From: Candidatus Saccharimonadota bacterium | GTDB taxonomy: Bacteria; Patescibacteriota; Saccharimonadia; Saccharimonadales; Saccharimonadaceae | DNA: 7,206 bases | Assembly: GCA_017510305.1 (NCBI GenBank) | Contig: JAFWNO010000038.1 | Location: 1 to 7,206, forward strand | Direction: 5' to 3' | Shown here: in pieces, positions 1 through 3,044 of the stretch | Numbering within the stretch: position 1 is the stretch's first letter | Layout of the letters: every line of letters starts with the position of its first letter | Notes under the pieces: generated by a model | Database searches by the model: none | The model's input: the letters and a program-made list of their open reading frames with translations, nothing else | What the model was told of the DNA's origin: nothing | Position numbers and translations under genes: made by a program

Positions 1-12
1 AAACAGGGGTAG

Positions 13-201
13 AACGAGGTAGTGCTTGAAGCTAATTTGACGAGTATGATAAAATGGGAGCGTGGCGCACTTTTCTAGGCTAATAGAACTAAATGGTACT
101 CTGATGATTGGTGGCATGTGTGGAGATCATACATGGGAGCATCATTAAAGCGTTATTTACTAGAGATTTCAGATGTTTCCAAAGTAGAGAAAGGAGGATA
201 A
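13..201 (+). pseudogene. Possible decayed 3' end of an unidentified gene
   Basis: Frame 1 is open from 79 to a TAA at 199-201. It encodes about 40 residues rich in Trp and Tyr (five Trp within about 15 codons) and ends in a charged helix-like tail (KRYLLEISDVSKVEKGG). The same frame is open further upstream (13-75) but is interrupted by TAG at 76-78, and by another TAG at 10-12. I see no start codon with a ribosome binding site after the second TAG; the first ATG is at 133 and lacks one. The last codons (GAG AAA GGA GGA) also form the Shine-Dalgarno sequence of the next ORF, as expected of an operon partner. I do not recognise the family. The simplest reading is the broken C-terminus of a gene that begins left of the window. 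It could also be non-coding sequence that is open by chance. Confidence 0.2.
190..197 (+). promoter_or_regulatory. Strong Shine-Dalgarno for the 28-codon ORF
   Basis: AAAGGAGG lies 8 bases before the ATG at 206. It is the closest match to the anti-Shine-Dalgarno sequence that I found in this window, stronger than the sites in front of uvrA or the nucleotidase. This is the main reason for taking the tiny ORF seriously. Confidence 0.5.
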
Positions 202-205
202 TAAT

Positions 206-292
206 ATGAATAATGAAGTTACTATTATTAATCTCTGGGTGCTATGTTTTCATATCACCTTCTCTCTAGGCAAACGGAAGCCTAAAAAATAG
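206..292 (+). CDS. Putative 28-aa hydrophobic peptide, possible type I toxin-like
   Basis: ATG at 206, TAG at 290-292, 28 residues. The first residues are MNNE. Then comes a mostly hydrophobic stretch of about 17 residues (VTIINLWVLCFHITFSL, residues 5-21), and the last seven are GKRKPKK. A short membrane-spanning segment followed by a basic tail is the general form of small type I toxins such as Fst, TxpA and Ldr, but I see no specific family motif. A near-perfect Shine-Dalgarno sequence precedes it. Its 3' end meets the terminator of a putative small RNA transcribed from the opposite strand (about 377 to 284), so the two transcripts would overlap tail to tail. No convincing promoter of its own is visible, and it may depend on transcription from the left. 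The hydrophobic pattern could be chance in a sequence this short. Function is unknown and the toxin idea is inference. Confidence 0.3.
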   Translation: MNNEVTIINLWVLCFHITFSLGKRKPKK

Positions 293-319
293 TTTAAGCC
301 CTCGCGAGAGGACTTAAAC
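283..319 (-). terminator. Intrinsic terminator of the leftward small RNA
   Basis: In minus-strand RNA a 12-bp stem (319-308 with 303-292, one G-U pair) with a UCGC loop is followed by UA and six U (289-284). Read on the plus strand the stem has a mismatch and no T-tract follows, so it should terminate leftward transcription only. Confidence 0.6.
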
Positions 320-377
320 AACCGTCACAGTACATTACATATACAAATTCTAGTAACGTATATGTAATGTGCTTTAT
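284..377 (-). ncRNA. Putative ~94-nt small RNA (hairpin + terminator)
   Basis: The minus strand shows a complete short transcription unit. A near-consensus promoter (412-384) is followed by a predicted start near 377, then a 13-bp perfect stem (arms 370-358 and 344-332, loop 13 nt). A second stem of 12 bp with a four-base loop (319-308 / 303-292) leads into a run of six U (289-284). The second stem is fully paired only in minus-strand RNA, where positions 299/312 form a G-U pair; on the plus strand they are a C-A mismatch. That supports leftward transcription. No ORF with a ribosome binding site is seen in it. Its 3' end overlaps the last codons of the convergent 28-codon ORF, so it could act as an antisense RNA. 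I do not recognise an Rfam family. Expression and exact ends are predictions. Confidence 0.42.
332..370. repeat. 13-bp perfect inverted repeat, 13-base spacer
   Basis: Arms ACATTACATATAC (332-344) and GTATATGTAATGT (358-370) are exact inverted complements separated by 13 bases. A G-T pair and a further G-C pair extend the stem outward. It lies just downstream of the predicted start of the leftward small RNA, so it could be the 5' stem-loop of that RNA. It could instead be a dyad operator for a dimeric repressor or a recombinase site. The context favours the RNA hairpin. Confidence 0.65.
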
Positions 378-383
378 AGTCTT

Positions 384-412
384 ATTCTATTACAGCTACA
401 GCTATTTGTCAA
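384..412 (-). promoter_or_regulatory. Near-consensus leftward sigma-70-type promoter
   Basis: On the minus strand a perfect -35 box TTGACA (412-407) is followed by exactly 17 bases and TAGAAT (389-384), a 5/6 match to the -10 consensus. The spacer contains a short tandem repeat (TAGCTG twice). A start site near 377 (A) is predicted. There is no ORF directly downstream; a hairpin and an intrinsic terminator follow, which suggests a non-coding RNA promoter. Confidence 0.6.
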
Positions 413-445
413 ACCTAGCCCAATTGATCACTCCCCATGGTAGGC

Positions 446-490
446 CGATTACTCTAACAACTTTGCAAGCAAAGTTGTATCGCTTAATCG
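446..490. repeat. Hairpin with 9-bp stem inside an outer 6-bp inverted repeat
   Basis: ACAACTTTG (457-465) and CAAAGTTGT (470-478) form a perfect 9-bp stem with a CAAG loop. CGATTA (446-451) and TAATCG (485-490) form an outer 6-bp stem around it. Neither strand has a T-tract beside it, so it is not an obvious intrinsic terminator. It lies between the small-RNA promoter and the four-armed palindrome. Confidence 0.5.
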
Positions 491-506
491 TCCTTCCATA
501 AAGTAG

Positions 507-534
507 CTAGAAACTATGTTTCTAGGGCTTTTTT
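507..534 (+). terminator. Rightward intrinsic terminator
   Basis: An 8-bp stem (507-514/518-525) with a 3-base loop is followed after GGC by six T (529-534) on the plus strand. It would stop rightward transcripts from the left flank before they run antisense into the tRNA genes. It is one arm of the four-armed palindrome. Confidence 0.5.
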
Positions 535-544
535 ACAAAAAGCC

Positions 545-567
545 AAAAAGAGCCTTCGGCTCTTTTT
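545..567 (-). terminator. Terminator of the tRNA-Pro transcript (bidirectional)
   Basis: A perfect 10-bp stem: in minus-strand RNA AAAAAGAGCC, loop GAA, GGCUCUUUUU. The five U of the 3' arm close the structure. It begins 9 bases after the CCA of tRNA-Pro(GGG), so it is well placed to end the leftward tRNA transcript. Being symmetrical, it could also act rightward. Confidence 0.65.
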
Positions 568-575
568 CTACTTTA

Positions 576-650
576 TGGTCGGGGGTACCAGGATCGAACT
601 GGCGACCTCACGTCCCCCAGACGTGCGCGCTACCGCTGCGCCAACCCCCG
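576..650 (-). tRNA. tRNA-Pro, anticodon GGG
   Basis: The minus strand folds into a full cloverleaf: 7-bp acceptor stem (CGGGGGT with ACCCCCG), D-arm with GCGC pairing, anticodon stem CACGT/ACGTG with loop CTGGGGG giving anticodon GGG, and a T-arm containing GTTCGATC. The discriminator base is A (579) and CCA is encoded (578-576). C1-G72 together with A73 is typical of bacterial tRNA-Pro. It should read CCC and CCU. It lies downstream of tRNA-Pro(CGG) on the same strand and has no clear promoter of its own, so the two are probably one transcript ending at 545-567. Confidence 0.95.
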
Positions 651-665
651 ATAATTACTAATTCT

Positions 666-776
666 GTTAAGTCGGCGATAAAATCCTTCAGATTGGTAGT
701 TTCTCCAAGCGAAGCGCTATTCCTATAGAGCGAGCGAGGAAAACTACCAAGATGAGAGATTTTAGCCCGAATTAAC
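666..776. repeat. Long imperfect inverted repeat filling the tRNA spacer
   Basis: The left arm 666-702 and the right arm 741-776 are complementary at about 30 of 36-37 positions. The innermost 10 bp (693-702 with 741-750) and a 7-bp block (TAAAATC against its complement) are perfect. The 38-base centre (703-740) contains smaller stems such as CGCT (715-718) with AGCG (729-732). The right arm begins immediately after the CCA of tRNA-Pro(CGG). It shows no T-tract next to the stem, so it is not a classic terminator; it may be a tRNA processing signal or a palindromic intergenic repeat. Confidence 0.65.
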
Positions 777-852
777 TGGTCTGGGTGATGAGACTTGAAC
801 TCACGACCTCAGCGTCCCGAACGCTGCGCGCTACCAACTGCGCCACACCCAG
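777..852 (-). tRNA. tRNA-Pro, anticodon CGG
   Basis: The minus strand forms a complete cloverleaf: acceptor stem CTGGGTG with CACCCAG, anticodon stem CAGCG/CGCTG with loop TTCGGGA giving anticodon CGG, T-arm with GTTCAAGTC, discriminator A (780) and encoded CCA (779-777). C1-G72 with A73 again fits proline. It reads CCG. It starts 11 bases after the stop codon of the YggU-family gene, with a TATAAT box between or overlapping them. tRNA-Pro(GGG) follows 126 bases downstream. No tRNA-Pro(UGG) is seen here. Confidence 0.95.
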
Positions 853-862
853 TTACTCTATT

Positions 863-868
863 ATTATA
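863..868 (-). promoter_or_regulatory. TATAAT -10 box of the tRNA-Pro pair
   Basis: On the minus strand TATAAT (868-863) lies 10 bases before the first base of tRNA-Pro(CGG), predicting a start near 856. A -35 match at 17 bases upstream is poor. The TAA stop of the YggU-family gene (866-864) is embedded in this box, so the tRNA promoter begins inside that gene. Read-through from the yggU promoter is also possible. Confidence 0.4.
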
Positions 869-1082
869 CCACCTCTATTACCTTTTTACGAGAGTTTTGC
901 CCCTGTACAATCTCAATCCTACTCTTTGCCACACCAAAATACTTAGAAAGCACCTTCATCAAGGCTTTATTTGCTTCCCCATCGTGCGCCTTCGCTCGCA
1001 AATAGACGACCAAAGTCCCATCCTCGGTCACAATCACCTTCTCTTGGCTCGTGCCCGGCTTTACCACAACACATTGGCTCAT
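864..1082 (-). CDS. DUF167/YggU family protein
   Basis: 72 residues. The sequence matches the small YggU/DUF167 (PF02594) fold. It has an N-terminal strand ending in KPGTSQEKV (residues 8-16), the strand VVYLRAKAHDGEANKALM (25-42) with the conserved A-x-x-G-x-A-N-x-A-L pattern, and a C-terminal VAKSRIEIVQGQNSRKKVIEV (51-71), the usual 'G..SR.K...I' ending. Members are about 70-100 residues; this is near the minimum but appears complete. The biochemical role of the family is not firmly known. ATG (1082-1080) is the only sensible start. TATAAT ends only 6 bases before it and no Shine-Dalgarno sequence is visible, which suggests a leaderless mRNA. It points toward the tRNA-Pro genes and is divergent from the helicase. 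Confidence 0.85.
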   Translation of the reverse strand: MSQCVVVKPGTSQEKVIVTEDGTLVVYLRAKAHDGEANKALMKVLSKYFGVAKSRIEIVQGQNSRKKVIEVV

Positions 1083-1120
1083 GCTTTCATTATATCAAAT
1101 CTTATGATAAAATAACAGAT
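1083..1120. promoter_or_regulatory. 38-bp divergent promoter region with two start-proximal -10 boxes
   Basis: Leftward, TATAAT (1094-1089) ends 6 bases before the yggU ATG. Rightward, TATGAT (1103-1108) ends 12 bases before the helicase ATG at 1121. The predicted transcription starts therefore fall on or within about 6 bases of the start codons, and neither gene has a Shine-Dalgarno sequence. The -35 matches are weak on both sides. Leaderless initiation is inferred. Confidence 0.45.
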
Positions 1121-2377
1121 ATGAATCAGGAGGTTGCGCTAAAAATCTTAAAAAGTGGCCAAAGTGCTTTTTTGACAGGCCCTGCCGGCGCCGGCAAAAC
1201 TTATGTCCTCAACGAATTTATTAAATTCGCCAAAAAGAAACATCTTCCCGTTGCTAAAACTGCCACTACTGGCCTCGCCGCCACGCATCTTTCTGGCAAT
1301 ACTATCCACGCTTGGTCTGGTATCGGCATCAACAAGACAATTCCCCACCGTTTCTTTGATAAACTTTCCAAAACTCGCCGCGAAACTATCTGCCGTGCCA
1401 GCATTCTCATCATCGATGAAATTTCCATGATGCACGATTACCTTCTAGATGCCGTTAACGAAATTTGCAAAATTGTCCGCGAGGATGATTCCCCATTTGG
1501 TGGCCTCCAAGTCGTAATGGCTGGCGACTTTGCTCAGCTTCCGCCTATCAATCGCGCCGATGATAAAATCAAAGGTAATTTCGCCTATCTTTCCAAAGCC
1601 TGGGAAGAATTAAATCCCGCTATCTGCTACCTTTCCACCCAATACCGCCAAGAAGACCAAGATTTTCTAGATATCTTAAATGCCATTCGCGAAAATAATG
1701 TTCGTCGCCATCACGCCGAGACTTTATTAGAACGCGTTGGCGCTGAAACCTCCGACGTCTTCACCGAATTACATACCACCAATTTCAACGTCGATAAAGT
1801 TAACGACCGTCGCCTCGCCGACATTTACGAAGAAGAAATGACTTACGAGATGACTCACACCGGCTCTGAAGGCAAAGTCCAGACTTTAAAGCGCTCCGTT
1901 CTCGCTCCAGAAATCCTCCGCCTTAAAATCGGCGCTACCGTTATGGCCTTAAAAAACGATCCATCACAAAGATTCGTTAATGGCTCTATTGGTAAGATTA
2001 TAGATTTTGAGGAAGGCACTGGCTACCCAGTAGTAGAGTTTAATAGTGGCCGCACCGCAACCGTTGGCTACGACACTTGGGAAATGCGCGATGGCGAGCG
2101 CAAAGTCGCTGGCGTCACTCAAATACCCTTGCGCCTTGCTTGGGCCATCACTGTCCACAAATCTCAAGGCATGACATTAGATAGTGCCGTGCTAGACCTC
2201 CGCCACACTTTCGCCCCAGGTATGGGCTATGTCGCACTATCTCGCGTTAAAAATCTCAATTCCATGTCCCTCCTCGGCATCGGCAAAACCGCCCTAAAAG
2301 TTTCCCCCGAAGCCGTCAAAATGAACGCGCTCTGGAAAGCGAAATCGGAAAAACTAGCCAGCGAAATACAGAAGTAA
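1121..2377 (+). CDS. Pif1-like SF1B DNA helicase
   Basis: 418 residues from ATG 1121 (the frame is open upstream to 971, but conservation begins at MNQEVALKIL and the upstream part is antisense to yggU). Motifs in order: Walker A GPAGAGKT (20-27), motif Ia region TATTGLAATHL (47-57), Walker B ILIIDEISMM (95-104; D99, E100), motif III GDFAQLPP (135-142), motif IV TQYRQ (about 205), then NGSIGKI, LAWAITVHKSQGMTLD (motif V) and YVALSRVKNL (motif VI). This set is diagnostic of Pif1/RecD2-type superfamily 1B helicases, which move 5'-3' on single-stranded DNA and unwind duplexes, often at replication obstacles. It is the short, single-domain form, without the extra C-terminal domains (HRDC, WYL or UvrD-like) fused to some bacterial relatives. 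It is convergent with the nucleotidase gene. Its last six codons and stop lie in one arm of an inverted repeat. Not RecD: there is no RecBC context. Confidence 0.9.
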   Translation: MNQEVALKILKSGQSAFLTGPAGAGKTYVLNEFIKFAKKKHLPVAKTATTGLAATHLSGNTIHAWSGIGINKTIPHRFFDKLSKTRRETICRASILIIDEISMMHDYLLDAVNEICKIVREDDSPFGGLQVVMAGDFAQLPPINRADDKIKGNFAYLSKAWEELNPAICYLSTQYRQEDQDFLDILNAIRENNVRRHHAETLLERVGAETSDVFTELHTTNFNVDKVNDRRLADIYEEEMTYEMTHTGSEGKVQTLKRSVLAPEILRLKIGATVMALKNDPSQRFVNGSIGKIIDFEEGTGYPVVEFNSGRTATVGYDTWEMRDGERKVAGVTQIPLRLAWAITVHKSQGMTLDSAVLDLRHTFAPGMGYVALSRVKNLNSMSLLGIGKTALKVSPEAVKMNALWKAKSEKLASEIQK

Positions 2378-2561
2378 GCCATTTGAAGGGGGTCGCGGAC
2401 TTGCTAGGAGCGCTAGCGCGGCACACCCGTGACGACCGGACGACGCAGCGAATAGAAGCGGTAAGCTAGCTTACCGCTTCTTGAGCGAGGAGGAACGGAA
2501 AGCCGAAGGCTTACAGGCTGTGCCGACGCGCCCCGAAAATGACTTATTTCTGCATTTCGCT
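2360..2561. repeat. GC-rich branched palindrome between convergent genes
   Basis: The outer arms 2360-2384 and 2537-2561 are complementary at 22 of 25 positions, and the three exceptions are transition-type differences. A GGGG/CCCC block (2388-2391 with 2531-2534) adds to the stem. The left arm contains the end and stop of the helicase gene; the right arm contains the nucleotidase stop. Inside are three local stems: GCTAG/CTAGC (2403-2417), a perfect 28-bp palindrome (2454-2481) and AAGCC-GAA-GGCTT (2500-2512). The interior is about 63% GC by hand count, clearly richer than the flanking genes. No T-tract follows the central stem. It may serve as a bidirectional terminator, but its size and branching suggest a palindromic repeat element inserted within an older terminator stem. 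Confidence 0.7.
2454..2481. repeat. Perfect 28-bp palindrome
   Basis: AGAAGCGGTAAGCT (2454-2467) is followed directly by its reverse complement (2468-2481). As RNA or single-stranded DNA it gives a 12-bp stem with a CTAG loop. It is the central arm of the element at 2360-2561. Confidence 0.9.
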
Positions 2562-3024
2562 AGACAAGTATTTTATCAATTTCGCGCCAATTACTTACTC
2601 GGATAATCCGACTCCGGAGCAAATCTTCCGGGTGCGCCGATTGATTCTTTGGACTATCAAATAGTAGTTTAATTTTCCCCTGTTCCAAATTATCAGGATT
2701 ATCATCAATCCTAATATCAAATTCCATATTATTCTTATGGCAAGTAAATATCAGCTGAGACGGCGTAATAAATGGCAACTGCGATATTAAATATTCGTAT
2801 TTATTCTTCAAATTATCACCAATAAAATCTTGATGATCTTTCCATAAGAAATTTGTCACAATATACAAATCGTATTTACGATTCAATTTAGCCAATACAT
2901 CTTTACAGCCCGAAAGTAGCGCCACACCCGCATAAGCATTATCATTCTTCCCTGGCTCAATTTCTTTTGGTCTCACCAAAACATTATCCATATCTACGGC
3001 TAAAGTCTGCTTTTGTGGTTTCAT
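2560..3024 (-). CDS. HAD-family 5'(3')-deoxyribonucleotidase-like (NT5C type)
   Basis: 154 residues from the ATG at 3024. HAD motif I is DMDNVL (D11, D13), motif II is IVTN (T57), the motif III lysine is in CHKNN (K97) and motif IV is RIDDNPDNL (D107, D108). The short length, small cap region and DxDNxL start fit the NT5C/5'(3')-deoxyribonucleotidase family (PF06941), which dephosphorylates deoxynucleoside monophosphates; substrate choice cannot be read from sequence. An in-frame ATG seven codons upstream (3045) overlaps the uvrA stop as TAATG. I prefer 3024 because GGAGG and AAAGGAAGG lie just upstream (GGAAGG 5 bases away), whereas the upstream ATG has no Shine-Dalgarno sequence. It is the second gene of a uvrA operon. 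The 3' end lies in the arm of the branched palindrome. Confidence 0.75.
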   Translation of the reverse strand: MKPQKQTLAVDMDNVLVRPKEIEPGKNDNAYAGVALLSGCKDVLAKLNRKYDLYIVTNFLWKDHQDFIGDNLKNKYEYLISQLPFITPSQLIFTCHKNNMEFDIRIDDNPDNLEQGKIKLLFDSPKNQSAHPEDLLRSRIIRVSNWREIDKILV

Positions 3025-3029
3025 AATTA

Positions 3030-3043
3030 CCTTCCTTTCCTCC
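3030..3043 (-). promoter_or_regulatory. Ribosome binding site deciding the nucleotidase start
   Basis: On the minus strand GGAGGAAAGGAAGG (3043-3030) ends 5 bases before the ATG at 3024-3022. It lies inside the reading frame that would be used from the alternative ATG at 3045. Its strength argues for initiation at 3024, coupled to termination of uvrA. Confidence 0.55.
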
Positions 3044-3044
3044 A

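Larger units (their letters stand above)
1..575. other. Gene-poor, structure-rich left flank
   Basis: No ORF longer than about 40 codons with a credible start lies here on either strand. The stretch holds a possible gene remnant (13-201), a 28-codon ORF with a strong ribosome binding site (206-292), a leftward promoter-hairpin-terminator unit (283-412), a 9-bp hairpin (446-490) and a four-armed palindrome (496-578) that ends at the CCA of the tRNA-Pro gene. A further hairpin lies inside the small ORF: 4+4 bp with one internal mismatch and a TTTT loop, 238-259. The density of perfect inverted repeats is far higher than in the coding part of the window. Confidence 0.6.
496..578. repeat. Four-armed perfect palindrome at the tRNA-Pro 3' end
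   Basis: Four stems abut without a single unpaired base between them. The outer stem is 496-506 with 568-578 (11 bp). Inside it are hairpin 507-514/518-525 (8 bp, loop TAT), hairpin 526-533/537-544 (8 bp, loop TAC) and hairpin 545-554/558-567 (10 bp, loop TTC). Only nine of 83 bases are unpaired. The right outer arm includes the CCA-encoding bases (576-578) of the tRNA-Pro gene, so the structure begins exactly where the mature tRNA ends. Parts of it work as ordinary terminators in both directions, but back-to-back intrinsic terminators do not require the outer 11-bp stem or exact abutment. Confidence 0.8.

Noticed and set aside
332..370. CRISPR repeat or phage attachment site
   Set aside because: There is only one copy, with no regularly spaced direct repeats, no integrase gene in the window and no duplicated tRNA 3' end beyond the short inverted arm at 496-506.
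516..728. Rightward ORF of 70 codons
   Set aside because: It runs antisense through tRNA-Pro(GGG) and the palindromes, has no ribosome binding site and no recognisable protein pattern.
795..1115. Rightward ORF of 106 codons
   Set aside because: It is antisense to tRNA-Pro(CGG) and to the well-supported YggU-family gene.
971..1120. N-terminal 50-residue extension of the helicase frame
   Set aside because: It is antisense to the yggU coding sequence and unlike any helicase N-terminus. The family similarity begins at the ATG at 1121.
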